Source: Arthrobacter sp. B1I2
Lineage (GTDB): Bacteria > Actinomycetota > Actinomycetes > Actinomycetales > Micrococcaceae
Assembly (NCBI RefSeq): GCF_030816485.1
Contig: NZ_JAUSYC010000001.1
Span: forward strand, 3,162,001-3,226,000
DNA length: 64,000 nucleotides
Direction: 5' to 3'
Shown here: positions 1 through 7,906 of the stretch, in pieces
Numbering within the stretch: position 1 is the stretch's first letter
How the letters are laid out: each line of letters opens with the position of its first letter
Made by a program: the position numbers and the translations under genes
Notes under the pieces: model-generated
The model's database searches: none
What the model was told of the DNA's origin: nothing
The model's input: only the letters and a program-made list of their open reading frames with translations

Positions 1-204
1 AACCCGGACCAGAAACTGCTGGCGTACCAGTACCTCCAGACCCTGCCCAAGCTGGCCGAGGGCTCGGCCAACAAGCTCTGGATCATCCCGAGTGAAGTCG
101 GGGAAGCCTTAAAGGGAATCGGCAACGCCCTCGGCGGCACCAGCCAGGAGCCCGCCGCGGGCGGCTTTTTCGAAGATGTGCCCACCGAGCGTACCCAGCC
201 CTGA
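1..204 (+). CDS. SPFH/band-7 family protein, C-terminal part
   Basis: Only the last 67 residues are present; the start lies before the window. The frame is open from base 1 and stops at TGA 202-204. The residues LLAYQYLQTLPKLAEG, followed by NKLWIIPSE, match the end of the SPFH (stomatin/prohibitin) domain, and a Gly/Pro-rich acidic tail follows. Proteins of this family are membrane-anchored scaffolds of lipid microdomains; the role of this one is unknown. A strong hairpin follows 17 bases after the stop, so it is the last gene of its unit. The family call is fairly firm, but it rests on a short tail. Confidence 0.7.
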   Translation, partial: NPDQKLLAYQYLQTLPKLAEGSANKLWIIPSEVGEALKGIGNALGGTSQEPAAGGFFEDVPTERTQP

Positions 205-220
205 GCAACCGGAGGACGCA

Positions 221-258
221 GGAGGGTTCCGCGGGTTGCCGCGGAACCCTCCATTTTT
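221..258 (+). terminator. Rho-independent terminator after the SPFH gene
   Basis: A perfect 14-bp inverted repeat (221-234 with 239-252) has a four-base loop and is followed by ATTTTTT. It separates the SPFH gene from the rbpA promoter. Confidence 0.9.
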
Positions 259-287
259 TGGTGGAGACGGGATAACGCGCGTATAAT
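258..287 (+). promoter_or_regulatory. Likely promoter of rbpA
   Basis: A perfect TATAAT lies at 282-287 with a weak TTGGTG 18 bases upstream (258-263). It sits between the upstream terminator and rbpA and would give a leader of about 150 nt. I did not find the SigR-type promoter known for rbpA in Streptomyces. Confidence 0.5.
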
Positions 288-446
288 TGGGTATTTGTCC
301 GGCAGGAGAATACCAGCTGGAACAACCAAGCTTCGCAATGCGTTGAATCCTATGATGCAGCACAGTGCACACAGTAGTCCGGCGGTGCCACGTTGCCGCC
401 GGCCAACGCGGAGATTTCATCCGCGTACCGACCAGAGGGAGAAATC

Positions 447-794
447 ATGAGCGATCGCAGCCTGCGGGGCATGCGCCTTGGTGCGCAGAGCATGGAGACC
501 GAGTCCGGAGTTGAGCCGGCTCCCCGCCAGCGGGTCGAATACCGTTGCGCGGATGGCGAGCAGGTCTTCGTCACGTTCTCCTCCGAGGCGGAAATTCCTC
601 CGGTGTGGGTCTCCAAGACCGGCAAGGAAGCGCTCCTCGTTGACGGCGAGAAGCCGGACACCAGCAATGACAAGGCAGTCCGCACCCACTGGGACATGCT
701 GCTGGAACGCCGGTCCCTGCCTGAACTGGAACAGATCCTTGAGGACCGCCTGACCATCCTGCGCGAACGCCGCGGAGAGCGCCGCTCGGCATAG
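447..794 (+). CDS. rbpA: RNA polymerase-binding protein RbpA
   Basis: A 115-residue protein matching actinobacterial RbpA, which binds RNA polymerase and the principal sigma factor and stabilises the open complex. The N-terminus (MSDRSLRGMRLG), the central YRCADG..F.V.FS core and the basic C-terminal sigma-interacting helix (HWDMLLERRS, LEQILEDRL) are all visible. I chose ATG 447 because AGAGGGA precedes it at the right distance; the frame stays open upstream to 393 but has no better site. It is a single-gene unit between two strong terminators. Confidence 0.93.
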   Translation: MSDRSLRGMRLGAQSMETESGVEPAPRQRVEYRCADGEQVFVTFSSEAEIPPVWVSKTGKEALLVDGEKPDTSNDKAVRTHWDMLLERRSLPELEQILEDRLTILRERRGERRSA

Positions 795-804
795 GCCCAG
801 CTGC

Positions 805-847
805 AAAGGGGGCGGCCCCGCACTTCTGGTGCGGGGCCGCCCCCTTT
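805..847 (+). terminator. Terminator after rbpA, probably bidirectional
   Basis: A perfect 18-bp inverted repeat (805-822 with 830-847) has a seven-base loop and an A-tract/T-tract at its ends. It lies between rbpA and the convergent ppm1 gene and could stop both. Confidence 0.9.
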
Positions 848-890
848 TCCTATGTCCCCTGGAGGCCGCGGGTGACGGCCAAAGGACGGA

Positions 891-1634
891 CTACGCCTGC
901 TTGTTCTTCAGCTTGCCGGTCAACGTGTTCCAGCGGGCCGCCAGTCCCCATCTGGTGACGTTGACCATGGCCTCGATCACGATGTTGCCACTCATTTTTG
1001 AGGCACCCAGTTCGCGTTCAACGAACGTGATGGGGCGTTCCTCGATGCGGAGCCCCAGTTTGGCCACCCGCCATGCCAGGTCCACCTGGAAGCCGTAACC
1101 CACCGAATCGACCTGGTCCAGGTTGAGCTTCTCAAGGGTGGTCCTGCGGAACGCGCGGTAGCCACCGGTGACGTCCCTGATCTTCAGGCCCAGCATCAGC
1201 CGGGCATACGTGCTGCCCACCCGCGAAATTGCCTGGCGGTAGAGCGGCCAGTTGACTACGCTGCCGCCCGGAACCCAGCGCGAGCCCATGGCCAGGTCTG
1301 CGCCCTGTTCCAGGGCTTCAAGCAGTTGGGGAAGCTGTTCGGGCTGGTGGGAACCGTCGGCATCCATTTCCACAAGGACGTCGTACCCGGCCTCCAGGCC
1401 CCACTTGAAACCGGCAATGTAGGCGGCGCCCAGGCCTTCCTTGCCCTTGCGGTGCAGGACATGGACCTGGGAATCCTCGGCTGCGAAGCCGTCGGCAAGT
1501 TGGCCGGTACCGTCCGGACTGTTGTCATCGACCACCAGCACATCCGACGCCGGAACGGCCTTCCGAAGGCGCTGGAGCGTCCTGGGCAGCGATTCCAGTT
1601 CGTTGTAGGTGGGAATGATCGTAAGGACGCGCAC
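891..1634 (-). CDS. ppm1: Polyprenol monophosphomannose synthase (GT2)
   Basis: A 247-residue GT-A glycosyltransferase that transfers mannose from GDP-mannose to polyprenyl phosphate, supplying the mannose donor for lipoglycans and O-mannosylation outside the membrane. The N-terminal IIPTYNE motif, DDNSPDGT (residues 36-43) and DADGSH (91-96, metal/donor binding) are those of the DPM1 family. It has only the catalytic domain; in mycobacteria a membrane domain may be fused or encoded separately. It follows the amidohydrolase on the same strand, about 95 bases away, and converges on rbpA. Confidence 0.88.
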   Translation of the reverse strand: MRVLTIIPTYNELESLPRTLQRLRKAVPASDVLVVDDNSPDGTGQLADGFAAEDSQVHVLHRKGKEGLGAAYIAGFKWGLEAGYDVLVEMDADGSHQPEQLPQLLEALEQGADLAMGSRWVPGGSVVNWPLYRQAISRVGSTYARLMLGLKIRDVTGGYRAFRRTTLEKLNLDQVDSVGYGFQVDLAWRVAKLGLRIEERPITFVERELGASKMSGNIVIEAMVNVTRWGLAARWNTLTGKLKNKQA

Positions 1635-1729
1635 AAAGGGCCTTTCCTGGTGAAAGTGGTCGGAGCACCTGATGCCGGGCTTGCCGGCGGCGGGCGCAAC
1701 TCCCCATTATAGGGCGGAGAGTTGCCGGG

Positions 1730-3397
1730 TCAGGAACGCAGGGCCGGGCTGGCAAACAGTTCGGCACCGTCTTTCACGGTTTGCAGGCATGCCGGGTCGG
1801 AGCCCGTGTCCAATGCCGGCAGCAGCGGGGTCCTGGCCCGCGGATCGGTGCTCCACGACTGCACCCTGCCGTCAGCCACCTGGACCATCAGTTCCTCCAC
1901 CTCCCACACAGCGAAACTGGCCGGCGCCCCGGGCACCAGCTGCCCGGCCATGGGGTTTGCATGCCGGGCGGCCCGCCAGCCGGCGCGCGTGTGGCCCAGG
2001 AATGCCGCCCGTGCGGAAATGCGCTGCTCCGGGTTGTGGTGCTCGACGCATGCGCGCACGCTGGACCACGGCTGCAGGGGTGTGACCGGGCTGTCGCTGC
2101 CGAAGCAGACGGGAACTCCGGCAGAGTAGAAAGCGGCGAACGGATTCATGGACCGGCTCCGCTCCCCCAGCCTCTGCTCGTAAAGGCCCCCCGGTCCTCC
2201 CCAGGTTGCGTCGAAGGACGGTTGGGCGCTGACGGTCACGGAGTAGTGCGCCAGCTTGGCCACAGCCGCGGCGTCAGCCATCTCCACGTGCTCGAAGCGG
2301 TGGCCTGCGGCCCGCACCCGCTGCTCCCCCACTTCCTTGGCAGCCAGGTCGAGCGCTTCCAGCGCACTGTCCAGCCCGGCGTCGCCAATCACGTGGAACC
2401 CGCCTTGGATCCCGGCGAGGGAACAGGCGGCAAGGTGGGCTGCTGCCTGTTCCACGCTGAGGTAAAGGCTGCCGCGTTCCTGGCCGGCATCGCTGTAACC
2501 GGCGCGCAGGGCGGCAGTCCTGGAACCCAGCGATCCGTCGATGTTCAGGTCCCCTGCCAGCCCGCGGAGGCCGGCACCGAACTGCCCAACGAGGGCACGG
2601 CCTTGCTCCTCGGACGATACCAGCTCGCCCCAGTACGGGAGGACCTCAGGGAAGCGCTGCGAATCCGGCCCGGAGGCGTTCCAGCCGGCGGCCAGCCTCA
2701 AATCGTCGGCGCCCCCAATGTGGGGCGCTCCCATCTCGGCAACGGCGACGTAACCGTTGGCCGCGGCCTTTGCCAGGGCCCGGGCCTGGTGCCGCTGCAG
2801 CGAATCCTGCGGCATCTGCCGCGTCGCCAGCCGGGCTGCTTCATGGGCCGCATGCGTGACCCCGGCGCCGCCGTCGTACCCGTCCTTGCCTTGAAGATCG
2901 GCGGACTGTGCCAGCGACGTCGAAACCAGCGCCGAGTGCACGTCCACCCGCGAGAGGTAGACCGGCCGGCCCCCGGACGCGCGGTCCAGTTCTTCGGCAC
3001 TGGGCAGGGCGGAATCCGTCCATCCGGTTTCATCCCAGCCGTGCCCGAGGACGGGTCCTTCCCCACCTGCCCCGGCGACGGCGTCCAGCAGCGCGCGCGC
3101 TGACGTGGCCGTCCCCAGCTGCAGCGATTCCAGGGCAATTCCGGTTTCGGTCAGGTGCATGTGCGAGTCGACGAATCCCGGCGCAACCAGGGCGCCGCGG
3201 AGATCGATGATTTCCATCGAACTGTCTGCAATGGATGATGCCGCCTGCTCCGATCCAACCCATGCAACGGTGTCACCGTCCACCAGCATGGCCGTTGCGA
3301 ATGGGTCCGCAGCGGTGTAAACGGATCCGTTGCGGTACAGCACCGGGGAAGGACGGGGTGTTGCAGCGGGGCGGGACGCAGCATCAGGGCGGGGCAT
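1730..3397 (-). CDS. Amidohydrolase, YtcJ-like family
   Basis: A 555-residue metal-dependent amidohydrolase of the YtcJ/amidohydrolase-3 type. It shows the N-terminal beta-sandwich, the metal-binding VDSHMHLTETG loop, and GSDSPVTPLQPW near the C-terminus carrying the catalytic Asp. The substrate cannot be told from sequence. The frame extends to 3679, but that extension is low-complexity and lies inside helY; I chose ATG 3397 because AGGAG precedes it at 3408-3412. It lies 58 bases behind helY and is probably co-transcribed with it. Confidence 0.85.
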   Translation of the reverse strand: MPRPDAASRPAATPRPSPVLYRNGSVYTAADPFATAMLVDGDTVAWVGSEQAASSIADSSMEIIDLRGALVAPGFVDSHMHLTETGIALESLQLGTATSARALLDAVAGAGGEGPVLGHGWDETGWTDSALPSAEELDRASGGRPVYLSRVDVHSALVSTSLAQSADLQGKDGYDGGAGVTHAAHEAARLATRQMPQDSLQRHQARALAKAAANGYVAVAEMGAPHIGGADDLRLAAGWNASGPDSQRFPEVLPYWGELVSSEEQGRALVGQFGAGLRGLAGDLNIDGSLGSRTAALRAGYSDAGQERGSLYLSVEQAAAHLAACSLAGIQGGFHVIGDAGLDSALEALDLAAKEVGEQRVRAAGHRFEHVEMADAAAVAKLAHYSVTVSAQPSFDATWGGPGGLYEQRLGERSRSMNPFAAFYSAGVPVCFGSDSPVTPLQPWSSVRACVEHHNPEQRISARAAFLGHTRAGWRAARHANPMAGQLVPGAPASFAVWEVEELMVQVADGRVQSWSTDPRARTPLLPALDTGSDPACLQTVKDGAELFASPALRS

Positions 3398-3455
3398 GGC
3401 GGGCAGGACTCCTGGGGTGTGGGCACGCCGGCGGGGGCCGGCGGTTTCGGTGGAA

Positions 3456-6380
3456 CTAGAGAACGGACGAATAGGCCACGACGCCGCGGCGGATGAGGTT
3501 GATCGCTTCGGCACACAGCCGTGCCAGCCGTGGGTCGAGGCCGGGGATCTTGGCAAGCTGATCCAGGAGGTCCACCACCTGCTTGACCCAGCGGACAAAA
3601 TCGCCGGCGGCAAGATCGGTGCCGCTGAGAACGTCCTGCAAATGGCGCCCGCGGGCCCATTTGTACAGCGGCCAGACAAGTCCCAGCTCCGGCTCGCCCG
3701 TCAGGGGAAGCTTGTTTTCCTCTTCCACGTCCTCAAGGGCGGACCACTCCCTGACCACGATGTCCACGGAGGTCTCCAGGGAGACGCTGGGCATGCGCGG
3801 GCGCAGGCCCCGGTCTTCGCGTTTGGCCTGGTAGACCAGCACGCTCGCCAGTGCGGCCACTTCGGCGGCGTCGAGGTCATCGAATGCGCCCAGCCGCAGG
3901 GACTGGGAGATCAACAGGTCCTTCTCGCCGTAAATCCTGCGGAGCCGCTGGCCATCCGCGCTGATGTTCAGCCGGCCGTCTCCCGCGACTTCAAGGTAGC
4001 CGTAGGTAGACAGGACGTCGCAGACCCGGTCGAAGGTCTTGGCGATGGTGTTGGTGCGGCCCTGGATCTGGCGGACCAGGCCGTCCGTTTCACGGCGCAG
4101 TTTCCACCAGCGCTCAGACCACCGTGCGTGGTCCTCGCGTTCGCTGCACCCGTGGCAGGGGTGGGCCTTCAGAGCCCGGCGCAGTTCGGCGATCCGCTTT
4201 TCCTGGTTGGGCAGTGCCGCGGCGCGGCCGAAATCGTGGTTACGGTTCTGGCCCGGGGCGGGCGGGCGGTTCTCACGGAGCGCGTTCCGCACCGACGATG
4301 CAAGGTCCCTGCGCGATTTGGGTACCTTGGCGTTGAAGGACTTGGGGATGCGGATCCTGGTAACGGGCGCGATGGGACCTTCAAGGTCGTCGGTGCCGAT
4401 CCTTCGCAGCTGGTTGTCCAGCGTCAGCACGGCCGGCCGTGGTTCCCGGCTGGTGTGGTCCGAGCTGAGGACGACGGCGGGCCCCGGGGCGCGCCCGCCG
4501 GGCACGTTGACCACATCGCCGGGCAGGAGCCGCGCCAGGGAGTCATCGTTCAGGGATTTCCGGACGCGGGACTTGGTGCGGGAAGTGGCGTTCTCTGCGT
4601 CGGACAGCTCCCGGCGCAGCCGGGCGTACTCCGTGAAGTCACCCAGATGGCAGGTCATGGACTTTGCATACCCGGCAAGGGATTCCTCGCGGCTCCGCAC
4701 CTGCCTGGCCAGGCCCACCACGGAACGGTCCGCCTGGAACTGGGCAAAGGAGGACTCGAGGATCTCGCGCGCCCTGACCCGGCCAAACTGCGCCAGCAGG
4801 TTGATGCTCATGTTGTAGGTGGGCCGGAAACTGGAGTTCAGCGGGTAGGTGCGCCGCGATGCCAGCCCGGCCACCGCCGTCGGGTCCGTACCCGGCTGCC
4901 AAAGCACGACGGCGTGGCCTTCAACGTCGATCCCGCGCCGCCCTGCGCGGCCGGTCAGCTGGGTGTACTCGCCCGCAGTGATGTCCACATGGGCTTCGCC
5001 GTTGAACTTGTCCAGCTTTTCCAGCACTACCGAACGGGCAGGCATGTTCACGCCCAGGGCGAGGGTCTCCGTGGCGAAGACCGCCTTGACCAGGCCATCG
5101 GCGAACAGTTTCTCGACGACTTCCTTGAATGTCGGCAGCATGCCGGCGTGGTGGGCGGCAAAGCCTCGAAGCAGTCCGTCACGCCAGGTCCAAAAACCCA
5201 GGACATCCAGATCGTCCGGCGGGATGTCGTGCCCCGCCTCGTCAACGCGCTGGGCAATGATCCGCTGCTCTTTCTCGGTGGTGAGCCAGAGGCCGGATGC
5301 AACGCACTGGGCGACGGCTGCCTCACAGCCGGCGCGGGAGAAAATGAACGTGATGGCAGGCAGCAGGTCCATCCGGTCGAGGCTGGCGATTACCTGGGGA
5401 CGGCTGGCGCGCCGCACCCCGGTCGGCTCCACGCCACGGGCGGGGCGGTCGTTTCCGCGGCGGCCACGCTGGCCCCGGCCCCCGGGTCCGGGCCTGCTTC
5501 GGAAGCTTTGCCGGATTTCGCTCTGGGCCACTGCCAGCAGGTCCGGGTTGACGTCGAAGCCGCGCCCCTTGGCGCTGTCGCGGGACTTGCCGGACGGGGA
5601 CGGTTGCTGGCTGTCTTCCTCAACGGGCGGGGCGATTTCATCGAAGGTGGTTTCCCCGGCGAACAGGTCCATGATTTGGCGGCCCACCATGACGTGCTGC
5701 CACAGTGGCACCGGCCTGTGCTCGGAAACGATGATGTCGGTGTCGCCGCGGACGGTGTCCAGCCAGGCCCCGAATTCCTCGGCGTTGGAAACGGTTGCAC
5801 TCAGGGAAGCAACCTGGACCTCGCTGGGGAGGTGGATAATGACTTCTTCCCAGACTGCACCACGGAACCGGTCCGCGAGGTAATGGACCTCGTCCATCAC
5901 CACGTAGCCGAGGTCGCCCAGCGTGGCCGAATCCGCGTACAGCATGTTCCGCAGGACTTCGGTGGTCATAACCACCACCTGAGCGTCACCGTTGATGCTG
6001 GTGTCCCCGGTCAGGAGCCCCACGCTGTCCGCGCCGTACTTTTCGGTGAGTTCGCTGAACTTCTGGTTGCTGAGCGCCTTGATGGGCGTGGTGTAGAAGG
6101 CTTTCAAGCCCCGCTGCAGCGCGAGGTAGATAGCGAACTCCCCCACAATGGTCTTGCCGGCACCGGTGGGGGCAGCGACCAGGACTCCCCTGCCTTCCTG
6201 CAGGGAACGGCATGCCTGCCGTTGAAAATCATCGAGCTCGAATTCCAGGGTCCGGGTAAACGCCCCGAGATACGTGGCGGCCTCGGCCCGGCGCTCGGCG
6301 CTGGCACGGTATCTCTCGGCCGGCGACATTTCTTCAGGATCGATGGGGCCGGCGGAGAAGGGTCCGGTGGTGGAGGACAT
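3456..6380 (-). CDS. helY: Ski2/Mtr4-like RNA helicase HelY
   Basis: A 974-residue superfamily 2 helicase, predicted to unwind RNA in cytoplasmic RNA turnover or ribosome metabolism. Walker A is APTGAGKT (70-77) and Walker B is a DEVH box (163-166); helicase motif VI includes the QLTGRAGRRGIDVEG region. The C-terminal part has the LKAHPCHGC..REDHARW signature seen in actinobacterial HelY, followed by a DSHCT-type domain. A basic Gly/Arg-rich linker (GPGGRGQRGRRGNDR) interrupts the helicase core. It starts 20 bases after tatC, a placement often seen in actinobacteria. Confidence 0.92.
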   Translation of the reverse strand: MSSTTGPFSAGPIDPEEMSPAERYRASAERRAEAATYLGAFTRTLEFELDDFQRQACRSLQEGRGVLVAAPTGAGKTIVGEFAIYLALQRGLKAFYTTPIKALSNQKFSELTEKYGADSVGLLTGDTSINGDAQVVVMTTEVLRNMLYADSATLGDLGYVVMDEVHYLADRFRGAVWEEVIIHLPSEVQVASLSATVSNAEEFGAWLDTVRGDTDIIVSEHRPVPLWQHVMVGRQIMDLFAGETTFDEIAPPVEEDSQQPSPSGKSRDSAKGRGFDVNPDLLAVAQSEIRQSFRSRPGPGGRGQRGRRGNDRPARGVEPTGVRRASRPQVIASLDRMDLLPAITFIFSRAGCEAAVAQCVASGLWLTTEKEQRIIAQRVDEAGHDIPPDDLDVLGFWTWRDGLLRGFAAHHAGMLPTFKEVVEKLFADGLVKAVFATETLALGVNMPARSVVLEKLDKFNGEAHVDITAGEYTQLTGRAGRRGIDVEGHAVVLWQPGTDPTAVAGLASRRTYPLNSSFRPTYNMSINLLAQFGRVRAREILESSFAQFQADRSVVGLARQVRSREESLAGYAKSMTCHLGDFTEYARLRRELSDAENATSRTKSRVRKSLNDDSLARLLPGDVVNVPGGRAPGPAVVLSSDHTSREPRPAVLTLDNQLRRIGTDDLEGPIAPVTRIRIPKSFNAKVPKSRRDLASSVRNALRENRPPAPGQNRNHDFGRAAALPNQEKRIAELRRALKAHPCHGCSEREDHARWSERWWKLRRETDGLVRQIQGRTNTIAKTFDRVCDVLSTYGYLEVAGDGRLNISADGQRLRRIYGEKDLLISQSLRLGAFDDLDAAEVAALASVLVYQAKREDRGLRPRMPSVSLETSVDIVVREWSALEDVEEENKLPLTGEPELGLVWPLYKWARGRHLQDVLSGTDLAAGDFVRWVKQVVDLLDQLAKIPGLDPRLARLCAEAINLIRRGVVAYSSVL

Positions 6381-6400
6381 ACCCCAAGCCTAATGGCAGG

Positions 6401-7237
6401 CTAGAGCTTCTTGAGTTCACTGTTCGGGGTTGCGACGTCCGCGGTGGCCTCGGTTTCCGCGACCTGCCGGGCCTGGCGGCGGTCGCGGCGCTTGTCGTTC
6501 ATGAGGCAGATGCCGATCGCCGCGAAGAAAAGCACCAGCAGTGGCCCGGCCAGCATGAACATCGAAATCGCGTCCGCACCCGGCGCGGCAATGGCAGCCA
6601 GGACGAAGACCAGGAAGACTGTGATGCGCCAGGCCTTGAGGATTGTGCGGCCGGAGATGATCCCGGCCATATTGATGCCTACCAGCACCACGGGGACCAG
6701 GAAGGCCAGACCCAGCATGAGCACCATGCGTGTGACGAACTCGATGTACGTCCGGGCGTCGATGACGCTGGAGGAGCCGGCCGGGGTGAACTGGGTCAGC
6801 GCGTGGACCACCTGCGGCACCACAAGCCAGCCCACCCAGATTCCTGCGAGGAACAGCGGGACGGCAGCCGCCATGTAGCCCAGCGTGTAGCGCCGTTCCT
6901 TGGACGTCAGCCCCGGGGTGATGAAGGCCCAGAGCTGGTAAATCCAGATGGGGCTGGAAATGACCGCCCCGATGAGGAGCGACATCTGGAGCTTGAAGTC
7001 GAAGGGTGAGGCGATGGTCCCGAAGTTGATGGCCGCAAGGCCGCCGGTCTCATTGGAAATACGGTTGACCGGTTCGGCCAGGGCCTTCAGCAGCGGATCG
7101 TAAAGTATCCAGCCCCCAATGCCGCCAATGACGACGCCGATCGCCGACTTGATCAGCCGGTTCTTCAGCTCCTTGAGGTGCTCCCAAAGCGACATCCGCC
7201 CCTCGGGATTGGCTTTACGGGCCCGCGACAGTGCCAC
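6401..7237 (-). CDS. tatC: Sec-independent translocase subunit TatC
   Basis: A 278-residue integral membrane protein that binds twin-arginine signal peptides together with TatA/B. The cytosolic N-terminal motif SLWEHLKELKNRL is the TatC signature, and six hydrophobic segments follow. The charged C-terminal tail (NDKRRDRRQARQ...) is typical of actinobacteria. It is six bases downstream of tatA. A likely Tat client in this window is the sugar-binding lipoprotein at 32332, which has SRRSVL in its signal. Confidence 0.95.
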   Translation of the reverse strand: MALSRARKANPEGRMSLWEHLKELKNRLIKSAIGVVIGGIGGWILYDPLLKALAEPVNRISNETGGLAAINFGTIASPFDFKLQMSLLIGAVISSPIWIYQLWAFITPGLTSKERRYTLGYMAAAVPLFLAGIWVGWLVVPQVVHALTQFTPAGSSSVIDARTYIEFVTRMVLMLGLAFLVPVVLVGINMAGIISGRTILKAWRITVFLVFVLAAIAAPGADAISMFMLAGPLLVLFFAAIGICLMNDKRRDRRQARQVAETEATADVATPNSELKKL

Positions 7238-7243
7238 GGGAGG

Positions 7244-7516
7244 TCAGGCGCGCGTCGACGGCGGAACGTCAGTGCCGTCTGTCGGCTCACCGGGCTTCGC
7301 CTTGGGGTGGTTCACGATGGTGCCTTCCACCGGACCGGTTGCGTCGGTGGAGTCAGCCTTGCCGTCGTTCTTCATTTCCTTGACCTCGGACTTGATGATC
7401 CGCATGGACTGGCCCAGGCTGCGGGCCATGGCCGGAAGCTTGGGGGCGGCGAAGAGAAGCAAAGCAACAACGATGATGATTACGATCGGCCAGGGGCCAT
7501 CAAAGAGTCTTCCCAC
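7244..7516 (-). CDS. tatA: Sec-independent translocase subunit TatA
   Basis: A 90-residue protein with one N-terminal membrane helix, a Pro/Lys hinge (FAAPKLPAMARSLGQSMRI) and an amphipathic helix, the standard TatA layout. A charged tail continues to residue 90. It forms the protein-conducting oligomer of the Tat system. It is directly upstream of tatC. Confidence 0.94.
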   Translation of the reverse strand: MGRLFDGPWPIVIIIVVALLLFAAPKLPAMARSLGQSMRIIKSEVKEMKNDGKADSTDATGPVEGTIVNHPKAKPGEPTDGTDVPPSTRA

Positions 7517-7548
7517 GGGAATTCCTTTCCTCTAAGTACATCCTACTT

Positions 7549-7896
7549 CTATGTGAAGTCGAGATCTCCGAGCGCCTGCGGCTGGTCCCGGTCCTTTTTG
7601 CGCTGCACTCGCCGGCGGCGGCGTTCTTCGCGCCGGGCCGATTTGGATGCCTCGTAATCATGTCGCATGACGGCGGGTGAGGCAAAAACGGCTGCGCCTG
7701 GCAGGGCCCGTGAAGGATCCGCGGTTTCCTCCGGCATTTCGACGGGGTTCAAGTGCCCCAGCTTCGCCCCGGCGGCGCTGAGGTCCTTCACCGTTGCCAT
7801 GAACTGGCGGAAGAGACGGATGCCCAGCAGGACATAGAACAGCAGGGCCACTGCGACAAGCGCCACCCATATGAGAATCCAGGACCACCAAGGCAT
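7549..7896 (-). CDS. Small single-pass membrane protein, unknown function
   Basis: A 115-residue protein with one strong N-terminal membrane helix (WSWILIWVALVAVALLFYVLL), a short amphipathic stretch resembling a hinge, and a basic C-terminus (REERRRRRVQRKKDRDQ). I chose ATG 7896, which lies just after the pafBC stop; an in-frame start at 7938 would sit inside pafBC. It lies between pafBC and tatA on the same strand. Its layout loosely resembles a TatA/B-like protein, but I see no TatA signature and do not assign a function. Confidence 0.75.
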   Translation of the reverse strand: MPWWSWILIWVALVAVALLFYVLLGIRLFRQFMATVKDLSAAGAKLGHLNPVEMPEETADPSRALPGAAVFASPAVMRHDYEASKSARREERRRRRVQRKKDRDQPQALGDLDFT

Positions 7897-7906
7897 GTTG
7901 AGAAGT

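Noticed and set aside
3398..3679. N-terminal extension of the amidohydrolase frame
   Set aside because: Lies inside the end of helY, has random-looking composition, and ATG 3397 has a good ribosome site.
3330..6404. 1024-codon plus-strand frame opposite helY
   Set aside because: Shadow of the high-GC helicase gene; the minus strand has all helicase motifs and this frame has no recognisable domain.
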